Shown piece after piece: positions 28,389 through 37,863 of a DNA stretch of 64,000 nt. This DNA is from Salsuginibacillus kocurii DSM 18087 (lineage in GTDB: Bacteria; Bacillota; Bacilli; Bacillales; Marinococcaceae), in the NCBI RefSeq assembly GCF_000377705.1, contig NZ_KB898623.1:248001-312000 (forward strand), read 5' to 3'. The notes beneath the pieces were generated by a model. It saw only the letters and a list, made by a program, of their open reading frames with translations. It was not told where the DNA came from and made no database searches. The translations under genes and the position numbers were made by a program. Each line of letters starts with the position of its first letter. The first letter of the stretch is position 1.

Positions 28389-28487
28389 AAAGGCCTTGTT
28401 AATAAAGATCGTTCATATACCGGAAAGGACCGGCCTCTAACGGGAAAAGCGAGCCTGCGAAAAAAGAGGCTTATTAACAGAGCCTTT
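28389..28487. mobile_element. MITE-like element, GGCTCTGTTAA family, copy 1
   Basis: The ends AAAGGCCTTGTTAATAA (28389-28405) and TTATTAACAGAGCCTTT (28471-28487) are inverted repeats matching at 15 of 17 positions. The 99-base element includes CGGGAAAAGCGAG, also present in copy 2. Its right end abuts the stop codon of the PII-like gene. Confidence 0.65.
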
Positions 28488-28845
28488 ATTCTAACTCTTC
28501 TTCCTGGTTTTGATCTGTGCCGCTTAGTTCATGATTGATGCCGAATAAATATTTCGTTTCTACCACAAATCCGATGCCGGTACCGGGTTCATCAAGATTT
28601 CCTTCCTCTCGTAAGGCATCACGAATTTCTTCTATTTTAGAATCAGGCACCAGTATCAAAATGATTTCTTTTTCTGGCTGTACTTCCATTCCGAATAATT
28701 TCTTGTACTCATGAATTCCGGTGCCTCTTCCATTTAAAATAGTGGCTCCTTCAGCTCCATGGTCTTTTGCCGCTTTCACCAGTTTTGAAGCTTTCCCTTT
28801 CGCTACTATCGTTACCATTAATGAAACATTCGGATCTACACCCAT
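28486..28845 (-). CDS. PII-like signalling protein, non-canonical T-loop
   Basis: A 119-residue protein with the PII ferredoxin-like fold: an N-terminal strand (LMVTIVAKGKASKLVKAAKDHGAEGATIL), an NGRGTG turn, EIILILVPDSKIEEIRDAL and a C-terminal strand GIGFVVETKYLFGI. The T-loop is short and lacks the uridylylation-site Tyr of GlnB, so it is not a classical GlnB/GlnK. AAGGAGGAG precedes the ATG, 16 bases after the DUF1538 gene. The context suggests it regulates the two DUF1538 membrane proteins encoded upstream. Confidence 0.82.
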   Translation of the reverse strand: MGVDPNVSLMVTIVAKGKASKLVKAAKDHGAEGATILNGRGTGIHEYKKLFGMEVQPEKEIILILVPDSKIEEIRDALREEGNLDEPGTGIGFVVETKYLFGINHELSGTDQNQEEELE

Positions 28846-28861
28846 AACTGTTCGCTCCTCC

Positions 28862-29593
28862 TTATAATGATGTTTTCTTTTGTTTATATAATATTCCTAA
28901 GACAGTCACAGACAAAATAGGTGCCAAAGCAACAAGAGCTACAAGCCCAAACCCTTCCATAAACGGGTCCCTGCCCTCCAATGAACCAGCGACACTGATG
29001 GCCATAGCCATGATGAAAGTTACAGTCATCGGTCCTGTTGCAACGCCCCCTGAATCAAAGGCAATGGAGACAAACTTGCGATCTGCAAAAAATGCGCCGA
29101 TAAAGGCAAGCACATAACCAGGGAGCAATACCCACCAAAGAGGAAAGCCGATCAAAATACGAGCCATTGCAATGGCCACAAACAAGCCAACGCCAAGAGC
29201 TAAGGTAAATAACAGTACTTTGCTTCTTATAGATCCGCTTGATTCTTCTTCTACTTCATAGGTTAACACACGTACTGCCGGCTCTGCCGAAGTAGCTACT
29301 ACCCCAAGTAAAAAACCAATTGGAATCAATATCCAATTGAATTCCAGGACTCCAATTGAGGCACCAATATCTTGTCCAGCGGGCAGAAATGCAATATGAA
29401 CCCCCTGTAGAAATAGTGAAAACCCAATAACCGCCATTAAAATCCCAACTAGCGCTTTATACACTTCCTGCCATTCCAATTTAACCAAAACCACCTGGAA
29501 AATAAATAAAAGAGCAAGCATAGGAGCCAATGCGCCAAGAACCTCAAGCACTTCATCAAGCAACCCTTCAAAGATCACGAGCTCCTCAGTCAT
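28862..29593 (-). CDS. DUF1538 membrane protein, second subunit (UmpB-like)
   Basis: A 243-residue membrane protein with about seven helices, family DUF1538. It carries the two family hallmarks, SAEPAVRVL and FDSGGVATGPMTV. From memory, a DUF1538 pair of Halomonas (UmpAB) acts as a Na+(Li+,K+)/H+ antiporter that needs both subunits, so a similar role at high salt or pH is plausible here. It overlaps the previous gene by 8 bases, indicating translational coupling and likely complex formation. Confidence 0.82.
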   Translation of the reverse strand: MTEELVIFEGLLDEVLEVLGALAPMLALLFIFQVVLVKLEWQEVYKALVGILMAVIGFSLFLQGVHIAFLPAGQDIGASIGVLEFNWILIPIGFLLGVVATSAEPAVRVLTYEVEEESSGSIRSKVLLFTLALGVGLFVAIAMARILIGFPLWWVLLPGYVLAFIGAFFADRKFVSIAFDSGGVATGPMTVTFIMAMAISVAGSLEGRDPFMEGFGLVALVALAPILSVTVLGILYKQKKTSL

Positions 29594-30287
29594 AGAAAAG
29601 CACCCCCAAAATTAAAACAGCAAGAATAGGGCCAATCGATGCCATTGCCACCAAACCAAAACTATCTGAGGAAGACTCATTTTTATTACCTCTTAATACG
29701 GAAGCCACCCCAATGCTTAACGCTAAAATAAAAGGTACTGTAATCGGCCCGGTCGTTACGCCTCCGGAATCAAAGGCGATGGCAATAAATTCTTCCGGGA
29801 CAAACGTTGCAAATAAAAACACTACTCCGTATGAAGGGATAAGCATATAAATTAACGGGATTTGAAAGATTTTTCGTATAAAAGCTATACCAACAAATAT
29901 ACCTACGCCCAGCGCAATAGCCCCGATAAGTAAACCATCTGACACAAACTGCTCCCCTGCATCGTCTATTTGTGAAGCGAGGATACGAACATCCGGTTCA
30001 GCGACAGTCACTACAAAACCGAGCAAAAATCCTGAAGCTATAATCCAGGGGAAGGAAACTTTTTCAGGTAATTTAGAGCCTAATTTCTCACCTATCGGCA
30101 AAAGACCCATTTTTGCTCCTCCAATAAATAATCCCAGTCCAGTAATTGTCATGAAGGCACCGATAACAAATTGAAGTATAGCCTGCCATTCAGCACTAAC
30201 AAAAATCATTTGCAAAATGACAACAACTAATGTAACTGGGACAATTGCAGAGATAACATCTTTCATTTCTTTTAATAATGTACCCAT
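29586..30287 (-). CDS. DUF1538 membrane protein, first subunit (UmpA-like)
   Basis: A 233-residue membrane protein paralogous to the next gene, with VAEPDVRILASQID and FDSGGVTTGPITVPF. It is the first gene of a three-gene operon (two DUF1538 proteins and a PII-like protein). AGAAGGAGGG precedes the ATG. As for its partner, cation/proton antiport is the best guess by family analogy; the transported ion is not evident from sequence. Confidence 0.82.
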   Translation of the reverse strand: MGTLLKEMKDVISAIVPVTLVVVILQMIFVSAEWQAILQFVIGAFMTITGLGLFIGGAKMGLLPIGEKLGSKLPEKVSFPWIIASGFLLGFVVTVAEPDVRILASQIDDAGEQFVSDGLLIGAIALGVGIFVGIAFIRKIFQIPLIYMLIPSYGVVFLFATFVPEEFIAIAFDSGGVTTGPITVPFILALSIGVASVLRGNKNESSSDSFGLVAMASIGPILAVLILGVLFYD

Positions 30288-30453
30288 TATTCCCTCCTTC
30301 TGCCAACGCCAATTCCCTTACCATCATAGCAACGGTCAACCACTTCAGGTAAGAAGTCAAACCTTCCTATCACTACCAGTGGTACTAGCATAATTAACAA
30401 ATAATTGAACCCTGGCTCGTATTACTTTTAAAAATTGGATATGTTCTAATTTG

Positions 30454-30621
30454 AAAGGATCTGTTAACGACGTGGGTAATAACGATCGTTGATATTTCGC
30501 GAATTGCTGTGCTCATGGCGGGAAAAGCGAGTCTGGCTGCCCCAGCCTGAAAAACTCGCACGCCTCCCATAGAAAAGGACCATAGCAGAAACCTCAACAC
30601 TATTCGTTAACAGAGTCATTT
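30454..30621. mobile_element. MITE-like element, GGCTCTGTTAA family, copy 2
   Basis: The left end GAAAGGATCTGTTAACGA and the right end TCGTTAACAGAGTCATTT are inverted repeats with 11 contiguous matching inner bases. The 168-base interior has GATCGTTGATAT and CGGGAAAAGCGAG in common with copy 1. No gene is present. Confidence 0.62.
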
Positions 30622-30755
30622 GGAAAAGAAGATAAATTTTAAAACTTTAACAACCTCGTTGACCCTTTCCACAAACTACCGCTATAATAACTAGGAATCT
30701 ACTTATGATCATGATTGCTTACAAGTTGAACTTTCCAGAAAGGAAGTACCCTTCC

Positions 30756-31736
30756 ATGAACCGATTTAAAACCCTCCTCATCATCTTAGGCACTTTACTT
30801 CTGTTTTTAGTAGCAGGTACGGGGGCCTATGCTGTTTATCTTTATCAATCTGCCGAACAAGCAGTTCATACGATGAATGAATCTTTTGAAGAAGAAGATG
30901 AAACGACCCAGGAACTTTTAGTCGATTCTGAAGAAGAAGACACATCTACTGAGGAAGAGAGCAATTCTCTTACCACTGCAACAGAACCAATAACCTTCCT
31001 GCTTGCTGGCATTGGTGACCGCCCAGACGACCCAGGACGAGCAGATGCCGTAATGGCTATTTCGGTTAACCCTCTCGATGACTCTGTCCTCATGTTTAAT
31101 ATTCCTCGTGACACGCTAGTTGAAAACCCAGAGACGGGACAAATGGATAAATTGAATCACACGTATGCTAACGGAGGCATCTCTTTACTAAGAGAGACGA
31201 CCGAACATTTTCTGGATCATTCGTTTGATTATGTTATTTCAGCTAACATGGATGGGTTTCGAGATATTATCGATACAATCGGTGATATCGAAGTTGAAAA
31301 TGAATTCGCCTTCTCGGAGACGGATGAATTTAATGATCAAAAGTACCATTATGATGAAGGCAACATTGAATTAGACGGCGAGCGGGCCCTTCATTATGTA
31401 CGAATGCGTCAGCAAGACCCACGTGGTGATCTTGGACGGAACGCTAGACAACAGCAAGTAATGGAAGCAATTATGGAAGAAGCTCTTTCAATCCAATCTG
31501 TCTTTCAAGCCGGTAATATTATTGACATCCTCGGAGAAAATGTATCTACGAATATGGCTTTTGATGAAATGCAAACTGTTTTCGAAGACTACCGCTCTGC
31601 AGTTGACAATATTGAAACGATTGAGCTTGAAGGCATAGATGAATACCGAAATAATTCTTACTACTATATCGTTGAAGACCGCGAGCAGCAGCGAGCAAGA
31701 TTAAAACTAGAACGTCACCAAGACCGAAGTGAATGA
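30756..31736 (+). CDS. LCP (LytR-CpsA-Psr) family cell-wall glycopolymer ligase
   Basis: A 326-residue membrane-anchored enzyme that attaches teichoic acids or other glycopolymers to peptidoglycan. One N-terminal transmembrane helix is followed by an acidic linker (about 40-65). The LCP domain then runs with ADAVMAISVNP, FNIPRDT, HTYANGG, MDGFRDIIDTIG and the Arg-rich ALHYVRMRQQDPRGDLGRNARQQQ motif that binds the lipid pyrophosphate. AAAGGAAG with an 8-base spacer favours the ATG at 30756; an in-frame ATG 17 codons earlier lacks a site. It is monocistronic. Confidence 0.9.
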   Translation: MNRFKTLLIILGTLLLFLVAGTGAYAVYLYQSAEQAVHTMNESFEEEDETTQELLVDSEEEDTSTEEESNSLTTATEPITFLLAGIGDRPDDPGRADAVMAISVNPLDDSVLMFNIPRDTLVENPETGQMDKLNHTYANGGISLLRETTEHFLDHSFDYVISANMDGFRDIIDTIGDIEVENEFAFSETDEFNDQKYHYDEGNIELDGERALHYVRMRQQDPRGDLGRNARQQQVMEAIMEEALSIQSVFQAGNIIDILGENVSTNMAFDEMQTVFEDYRSAVDNIETIELEGIDEYRNNSYYYIVEDREQQRARLKLERHQDRSE

Positions 31737-31781
31737 GGCACAGCAGCAATGAACCTTCTGCTTGCTTACGATATGAAATAT

Positions 31782-31819
31782 CCCCTGTTCCTATGTGAAT
31801 AGCACTTCAGGAACAGGGG
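31782..31819. terminator. Bidirectional terminator
   Basis: CCCCTGTTCCT / AGGAACAGGGG followed by TTTTCTTTT, between the convergent LCP and stalk-domain genes. Confidence 0.87.
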
Positions 31820-31827
31820 CTTTTCTT

Positions 31828-33384
31828 TTATTCTTCTAGTAAGTTCATATATTCTTCTTCTAATGGTTCAAACAATATATTTAGTGGTAAATTACTTCCA
31901 GAAGCAGGGATAAAATCAATTGTTACTGATTCTTCATTAGCACCTGTACGATAGAGCATAGCAGCTTCAGAAGAATTAGAGAGTTGACCACTGGCTGGCG
32001 CGCCAACTACTTCTCCATTTACACGAAACGCACCGACATAAGGGCCACCTCTTGGATTTAACGTTATTGCAGTATAAGGCTCTACCTCATCAATTTCTAC
32101 CGAATAGACAACACCACGATTTCCAGTGTTCGTTTCCGGTTCACCAGTCATCATGTCATATCCGGTCACATATGAATCGCTTTCTCCTCCTATTATAAGA
32201 CGAGAACGATCCAGACCAATCCTCTCATCTATATACAGGGTACGATCGCCACTGTCGAACGTTCCTCTAGTATGATGGTCTCCACGCGCCTGGTCCACTT
32301 CATATAAATAAGGAAGGGTTGACCAGACATCATTTTGTTCGTCTAACGCTAGAACTTCAAATTGCACATCTGTGCTGGCGTGTAAATCCGCATATGCGGT
32401 TAACGTATAACTGGTTGGCAAACTAATATCACTTAGTTCCTCACTGCCTATCAAACCCCGTTCGCCCGGAGCTAGCTCAAGCTGATCTGCTGTTGAGTCT
32501 TCAGGCCCCTCTAAATAATTCATAACGGCCCCCCGACCACTGTCACCAACAAAAGGTGAGGGCCCATGAGTTCCTAGATGTTTTAATGATACTTCAGCTG
32601 TTTCGTCAGACACATTGGTAGCTAATAGGTATAGATTAACATCAGCATCTCTTACATTCTGTTTATGAAAATGAAACCTAAAATCCCCAGCCATTGTATC
32701 GCGATAATAATACCCCTCTCCTCTGATATGCTCTGGGCTATTACTACGAATGAGCGGCGTTTCTCCTTCTACTCGTTCATAATCAAGAATATCAACATTT
32801 AATACAGCTTGAGAGTCTACCTGGGTAATAGTACCAGGCTCACTGAAATGTAAGTCCCAAGTCTCTTCATCAAGCTCTTCTCCCCGTTCCGGAATCTCAG
32901 CTCCTTCATCTTCAGCCCCTTTATCCCTCCAACTTACATCAACCTGACGCTCATCCATTCTAGGCCTAATCTGGAAGCCAAGTGCTTCAGTCAATGGACG
33001 TAATGGAATCATCATGCGATTATCCACGATTTGGTTTTTACCATTTGCGTATGTAATATCCCCATTCGTATGTTGAAGAGCACTTTCTTCATTTCCTAGA
33101 GTAATTTCCTCTCCCCACTCTGAATGTGCCATTACATATTCATTTTTGGAGGAGTTAAAAGAAACGTCAAATCCTAACAGTTCTGCAAAAGAGCGCATCG
33201 GTACGTATGTAACACCTTCCTCGAGCATAGGAGGAACTTCTAAGCGAATCGTTTCTTCATTATACAAATAAGTTCCTTCATCAAAATTTAAAACCATTTC
33301 CCCTGATTCAGCATGGGAAGAAAGACTTAATATGCCAAAACCAATTACTCCTAGCACAAGACTACTTATCCATTTTTTATTCAA
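31828..33384 (-). CDS. Secreted acidic protein with copper amine oxidase N-terminal (stalk) domain
   Basis: A 518-residue exported protein. A signal peptide (about residues 1-25, ending SSHAES) is followed by a stalk domain of the copper amine oxidase N-terminal type, seen as two repeats: VTYVPMRSFAELLGFDV and MMIPLRPLTEALGF. The larger C-terminal part is unassigned, beta-rich and strongly acidic. The stalk domain occurs on many extracellular Firmicute proteins and does not imply amine oxidase activity. The start is a TTG with AGGAGA 10 bases upstream. Confidence 0.8.
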   Translation of the reverse strand: MNKKWISSLVLGVIGFGILSLSSHAESGEMVLNFDEGTYLYNEETIRLEVPPMLEEGVTYVPMRSFAELLGFDVSFNSSKNEYVMAHSEWGEEITLGNEESALQHTNGDITYANGKNQIVDNRMMIPLRPLTEALGFQIRPRMDERQVDVSWRDKGAEDEGAEIPERGEELDEETWDLHFSEPGTITQVDSQAVLNVDILDYERVEGETPLIRSNSPEHIRGEGYYYRDTMAGDFRFHFHKQNVRDADVNLYLLATNVSDETAEVSLKHLGTHGPSPFVGDSGRGAVMNYLEGPEDSTADQLELAPGERGLIGSEELSDISLPTSYTLTAYADLHASTDVQFEVLALDEQNDVWSTLPYLYEVDQARGDHHTRGTFDSGDRTLYIDERIGLDRSRLIIGGESDSYVTGYDMMTGEPETNTGNRGVVYSVEIDEVEPYTAITLNPRGGPYVGAFRVNGEVVGAPASGQLSNSSEAAMLYRTGANEESVTIDFIPASGSNLPLNILFEPLEEEYMNLLEE

Positions 33385-33587
33385 ATTGATCCATTCTCCT
33401 TTTGTCTATTCTTGTCTAAATCTCTCAACGTATTATGCACAAAATTAAGTATAGCAAAAAATTCCATAGTTGTTTAGTAGGAAAAGTTAGTTCTAGCTAA
33501 TTGCACTCATAATATAATAGACTTGTAATTAACCCAATGGCAAGAGAACGAATGACATTATAGCGGCCGAGACAGGAGGAACCTCAC

Positions 33588-34763
33588 ATGCTCACCTTGA
33601 TAAAAAATGCTGAAGTTTACAGCCCGGAGGCGATTGGAAAAAATGACATCTTAATTGGCGGCGGAGTCATTTTAGCGCTAGATAAACAAATTAATCTTCC
33701 ACCGTCCTGGAATAATATTGAAAGTGTAGATGCAGAGGGCCAATATGCTGTACCGGGGTTCGTTGATACGCATGTCCATATTACCGGCGGTGGCGGGGAA
33801 GGCGGCTTCCACACTCGCACCCCTGAACTGCAATTCTCTGACGCAATTTTAGGCGGGTTGACGACCATTGTTGGGGTCATAGGCACAGACGGAACGACTC
33901 GCACAATGTCCAATCTGGTGGCAAAAGCCCGGTCTCTCACAGAAGAAGGGATTAGTTGTTATTGCCTGACGGGCAATTATCAAATTCCGCTGAATACGCT
34001 AACAGCTAGTATTGAAGAAGATTTATTACATATTGACCCCATTATCGGCGTTGGTGAAATTGCAATCAGCGACCATCGTTCCAGCCAGCCAACAGCATCA
34101 GAAATTGCAAAAGTAGCATCTAGCGCCCGTGTTGGTGGGATGTTAGCGGGCAAGGGAGGAATTGTTACCGTTCATGTCGGTGACGGAAAAGGCCAATTGC
34201 AACTATTAGAAGAGGTAATTGAAAACACCGATATCCCACGTTCTCAATTTATGCCGACACATTTAAACAGAAACCCTTCCCTTTTCGAAGCAGCTAAAAC
34301 CTTTGCTAAACAAGGAGGACGCATTGATTTTACCACCAGTACCGTTCCATCCTCGCCAGGTGAAGATGATATCACCTGTCACTTTGCACTCCAGGAGTGT
34401 TTAAAGGCCGGTGTACCCATCGAACAAATCACTTTCACTTCTGATGCTCAGGGCAGTTTGCCGAAATTTGATGAAGCTGGTGATTTTATTGGCCTGGGGA
34501 TTGGCAAAGTGACTTCCTTATTTAAAGCTGTTCAAGATGCGGTTTTGTTTGGAGCTATCCCTTTAGAGACAGCCATTCAAACGATTACTTCAAGTCCCGC
34601 AAAAGCAATGAAACTTGAGTCTAAAGGAAGACTTGAAACTGAAAAAGATGGTGATGTCGTTTTATTAGATGAGAATTTAACCATTGATACTGTAATTGCA
34701 AAAGGCAAAGTGATGATGGAAAGAAAAACGCTCCGAGATAAAGGCACGTTTGAATCAACCTAA
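33588..34763 (+). CDS. iadA: Isoaspartyl dipeptidase (beta-aspartyl peptidase)
   Basis: A 391-residue binuclear zinc amidohydrolase that cleaves L-isoaspartyl dipeptides from damaged proteins. The metal-binding HxH is in GFVDTHVHITGGGGEGG, an IadA-specific glycine run. Further landmarks are GVIGTDGTTR, GEIAISDHRSSQP, VTVHVGDG, PTHLNRNP and the final TFTSDAQGSLP. GGAGGAA precedes the ATG. It probably forms a two-gene unit with the SDR gene that starts 73 bases downstream. Confidence 0.92.
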   Translation: MLTLIKNAEVYSPEAIGKNDILIGGGVILALDKQINLPPSWNNIESVDAEGQYAVPGFVDTHVHITGGGGEGGFHTRTPELQFSDAILGGLTTIVGVIGTDGTTRTMSNLVAKARSLTEEGISCYCLTGNYQIPLNTLTASIEEDLLHIDPIIGVGEIAISDHRSSQPTASEIAKVASSARVGGMLAGKGGIVTVHVGDGKGQLQLLEEVIENTDIPRSQFMPTHLNRNPSLFEAAKTFAKQGGRIDFTTSTVPSSPGEDDITCHFALQECLKAGVPIEQITFTSDAQGSLPKFDEAGDFIGLGIGKVTSLFKAVQDAVLFGAIPLETAIQTITSSPAKAMKLESKGRLETEKDGDVVLLDENLTIDTVIAKGKVMMERKTLRDKGTFEST

Positions 34764-34836
34764 CTTGTTTGACAGTTGCAAGCTAAGGGAATAGAAGCAA
34801 ACATATATGTACTTTTTCACGGGAGAGGATAAGAAA

Positions 34837-35595
34837 ATGAAGCATTATATCATTACAGGTGCCTCAAAAGGAATAGGAGCAGCTCTTGTTAATTTGCTCG
34901 CAGGAAAAGACACACACCTTCATACAATCGCCCGCTCTTCTCACGCCGATATCTTGCAGCAGGCTGTTGATCAAGGGGCAGAAATCTCATCCTATTCATG
35001 TGACCTAAGCGACACATCCGAAACACTTCCTACAATTGGCTCGATTCTGCAAAACATCCAAGCTGATCAACACTTAGACGAGGTCGTTCTTATAAACAAT
35101 GCGGGACTTGTACAACCAGTAGGTCCTTCAGGACAGCTTGATCCATTAGAGATTGAAAAAAGTCTACATGTTAACCTTACTTCACCGCTACAACTGACCA
35201 ATGAATTTTTATCATTAACGAAAGAGATGGACTGTAAAAAAACCATCATCAATATCTCTTCAGGAGCAGGGAAATCTCCGTTTGATGGCTGGAGCACTTA
35301 TTGTACCAGTAAAGCTGGACTTGATCTTTTTACACGCTCTGTCGGGATTGAACAAGATCGGTTAGCTACAAACACTACAATTGTTTCCTTTTCTCCCGGT
35401 ATTGTGGACACCCCCATGCAGGAAGAAATCCGATCCGAGAGTAAGGAAAACTTCGTAAACGTCGAAACATTTCAACATTATAAAGACCAAAACAAGCTTT
35501 CACACCCTGAAACAGTTGCTGCTTCAATCCAAAACTTGCTTCAAGATTCCAACTTGCAAAACGGTGGTCTGTATGATGTTACTGATTACCTCTAG
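34837..35595 (+). CDS. SDR family reductase, YueD/benzil reductase type
   Basis: A 252-residue short-chain dehydrogenase. The NADP-binding motif is TGASKGIG, NNAG is at residue about 90, and the catalytic Ser...Tyr...Lys set reads ISSGAGKSP, then STYCTSKAG. The overall pattern (FSPGIVDTPMQEEIR near the end) matches the YueD group, annotated as (S)-benzoin-forming benzil reductase and related to sepiapterin reductase; the natural substrate is unknown. GGAGAGGA favours the ATG at 34837 over one 10 codons upstream. Confidence 0.85.
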   Translation: MKHYIITGASKGIGAALVNLLAGKDTHLHTIARSSHADILQQAVDQGAEISSYSCDLSDTSETLPTIGSILQNIQADQHLDEVVLINNAGLVQPVGPSGQLDPLEIEKSLHVNLTSPLQLTNEFLSLTKEMDCKKTIINISSGAGKSPFDGWSTYCTSKAGLDLFTRSVGIEQDRLATNTTIVSFSPGIVDTPMQEEIRSESKENFVNVETFQHYKDQNKLSHPETVAASIQNLLQDSNLQNGGLYDVTDYL

Positions 35596-35602
35596 ACTTA
35601 TA

Positions 35603-35639
35603 AAAAACTGGCGGTGGAATCCCCACACGCCAGTTTTTA
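35603..35639. terminator. Bidirectional terminator
   Basis: AAAAACTGGCG / CGCCAGTTTTT between the convergent SDR and copD genes; the right arm overlaps the copD stop codon. Confidence 0.85.
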
Positions 35640-37268
35640 GTGGCAAAAAGCCCCTTCTTCCATCATCGTCCGCATATATCCCCCTACTTCTTCGCCATTC
35701 TCATTAAAAAATTCAAAGGGATGGTTTTCATTCCATATATATTCAGAGGAGGCTGAAGTGAAAAAGACGTTATTAGTAGTTTCTACCTCATGTAATTCAT
35801 CTTCATAATATACATGAACTTCTGCTACATTTTCAGGATCTTGAACATGCCCGACTGTAACATACGTATAATTGGACCCAGGCTGCTGCCATATACCATC
35901 ATCTATTAGAAACGTACGGATCGTATGATCGCTTTCTGTAACTGGCGTACCGCCAATCGTCAAGGTTGAATCTGGCAAGGCATAAAAAGTCTCATCTTTT
36001 TCCATAAATAATTCTGCGACTAAATCTTCTTCATTTACCGTATAAATGGCTGTCTGAAATCCTTCTCCATAAGGAATGACGTCAAGAATTTCTATATCCT
36101 CGTCTTCTTCTCGCTCTGTCAATACTGCGTCTTCCACAGAAGTATAAGCGTTTTGGTCAACTGACCCTCCAGTTGCACTAGCTCCAGCCATAACTGTGCC
36201 ATAGCTTAATGCGGAAAAAACAGCCAGAACGAGTGGCATAAGCACTGCATGCTGTCTTGTTTTAAAAACAAGCCAAACCAAAAACAGAAAAGTCGCTAAA
36301 GCAGCAAAGAAAAAGCTGACCGCTCCAATCGTCATCAGCCACTCAACTTGAGCACCTGGCAGCAATTGCTCGCCAATAAAAAGCTGAGCCAATCCACTTG
36401 GCTGGGCAAACTGCAATGTTTGAGCTACTTCGTGAGGAGGAGTTTGCTGAGACATAACCGCTGTAACGAAAAAAATGCCTATAATCAGAACACTTTCTAT
36501 TCGCAAGGACTGAACAAACCTCGAAGCATTCCAGCCTTTGTTCAGTCGTTTCTTTACTATGAAACCATGAATAAAGCCGTAGAAAATAAGTGGAATAAAA
36601 AGCAAATGCTTTAGTAATAACCACTGCCCATAGGAAAGCATCCAGCTATTTCGGTATTCTGGCACAATATATTGCATGAGAATGAGCCCAGAAAAGACAA
36701 TAAGTGAAACTGCTACCAGGGCAAACCAGTGGAACCAACTGAAAAAAGAGGCCAAATTTGAATCATTTTTACAGAAAAAAGCTACTGTAAAGAGGAGCCC
36801 TGCCCAAGACAAAGCAGCAAGGAGATGCATAAAATCAGCTAGAAAACCGCCCGTTTGAGCGATTGAAGCGGCATGAGACATCCATGCCACCCCAGCAATC
36901 GTAAGAACCAATGAAGGTAATAAACAAACCGCGTGCCAAAGGTGATCCTTTTTCTTCAAGGCGGCTTTAAATGCTGTCAGCATGACGCCTCCTAAAATAA
37001 CAGCAAGCCACCCTTGCCCCATTCTATAATCCGTTAAAATGGTTGAAATAGTTTGTGAAAATGGCGAGTCAAACATATTCATAATATGAGCAACTTGACT
37101 AACCACCGGGATGCTCGCAAGAACAATCACCATTCCTATGCAGCTATAAAACAGTCCATTAGGCAGAGTCAGCTGAGGGTATTTAGACTGGGAGATACTA
37201 AACAGTATGACGATTCCAGCTACCATAGCAGTCGCCAGAAACAATAATCCATCCACTACAGCCAACAT
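35637..37268 (-). CDS. CopD-type copper transport membrane protein
   Basis: A 543-residue membrane protein. About eight N-terminal helices (to residue 360) match the CopD/YcnJ copper import family, and a large acidic extracytoplasmic C-terminal domain follows (about 370-543, including DSTLTIGGTPVTESDH). AGGAGG inside the end of copC, 7 bases before ATG 37268, supports coupling to copC; a GTG one codon earlier is the alternative. In B. subtilis the CopC and CopD parts are fused in YcnJ, whereas here they are separate. Confidence 0.83.
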   Translation of the reverse strand: MLAVVDGLLFLATAMVAGIVILFSISQSKYPQLTLPNGLFYSCIGMVIVLASIPVVSQVAHIMNMFDSPFSQTISTILTDYRMGQGWLAVILGGVMLTAFKAALKKKDHLWHAVCLLPSLVLTIAGVAWMSHAASIAQTGGFLADFMHLLAALSWAGLLFTVAFFCKNDSNLASFFSWFHWFALVAVSLIVFSGLILMQYIVPEYRNSWMLSYGQWLLLKHLLFIPLIFYGFIHGFIVKKRLNKGWNASRFVQSLRIESVLIIGIFFVTAVMSQQTPPHEVAQTLQFAQPSGLAQLFIGEQLLPGAQVEWLMTIGAVSFFFAALATFLFLVWLVFKTRQHAVLMPLVLAVFSALSYGTVMAGASATGGSVDQNAYTSVEDAVLTEREEDEDIEILDVIPYGEGFQTAIYTVNEEDLVAELFMEKDETFYALPDSTLTIGGTPVTESDHTIRTFLIDDGIWQQPGSNYTYVTVGHVQDPENVAEVHVYYEDELHEVETTNNVFFTSASSEYIWNENHPFEFFNENGEEVGGYMRTMMEEGAFCH

Positions 37269-37272
37269 CACA

Positions 37273-37863
37273 TTACCTCCTAGTTAATACAAAAACAAAC
37301 CCTGCTCCACCTAGAACCAAAAATCCCCCTAGGATCCACCAAAAAAACGCACTGTCTTCCCCTTCATTTGTTGCTTTTTCCTCACTTGCAGTCTCATCTT
37401 CTGCTCCCATTTCATCCTCTGTCTCTTCTATGTCCGTTTCTGCTTCAACCGTCTCTTCACTTTCTTCAATATCTTCTTCATTTTCCTCGTCTACTTCCTC
37501 TTCTAGCACTGCAAATGAAAGTGTCCCTTCTGTGGTATGACCATCTTCTCCTAACGCCTCCCATTCCACTGTATATTGACCTTCGTAAAGAGGGGCTTCT
37601 AGGTGAGCCTCATACACAGGAGAATTCACTTCTTCATCTGCTACTAAAAATTCATTACCTTCCCGGTCTTTTACAGTAATTGTCGTATGCGATTCAATCC
37701 CAGCATCAAAATTTAACGTAATTATTTCTACGGCTTCCTCTACCGTTTGTTCATCTCCAGGCTCAGAATCCTCTACGTACGAATGGGCAAAACCAGCAGC
37801 GGGCCAGAAAAAACCACTTGCAATACTAAACATAAATGCTACGAGCCAATATCTCATCATCAT
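37273..37863 (-). CDS. CopC-domain copper-binding protein with membrane anchor
   Basis: A 196-residue exported protein. A signal peptide ends GFA before HSYVEDSEP, so signal peptidase cleavage would expose the N-terminal His that serves as copper ligand in CopC. The second ligand region EDGHTTEG is present. An extremely acidic linker (about 128-165, mostly Glu and Asp) leads to a C-terminal transmembrane helix and a short Arg tail. It is encoded just before copD and probably delivers copper to it. Confidence 0.85.
   Translation of the reverse strand: MMMRYWLVAFMFSIASGFFWPAAGFAHSYVEDSEPGDEQTVEEAVEIITLNFDAGIESHTTITVKDREGNEFLVADEEVNSPVYEAHLEAPLYEGQYTVEWEALGEDGHTTEGTLSFAVLEEEVDEENEEDIEESEETVEAETDIEETEDEMGAEDETASEEKATNEGEDSAFFWWILGGFLVLGGAGFVFVLTRR

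Noticed and set aside
28215-28538. 107-codon plus-strand frame
   Set aside because: It spans a terminator, a MITE-like element and the end of the PII-like gene on the other strand.
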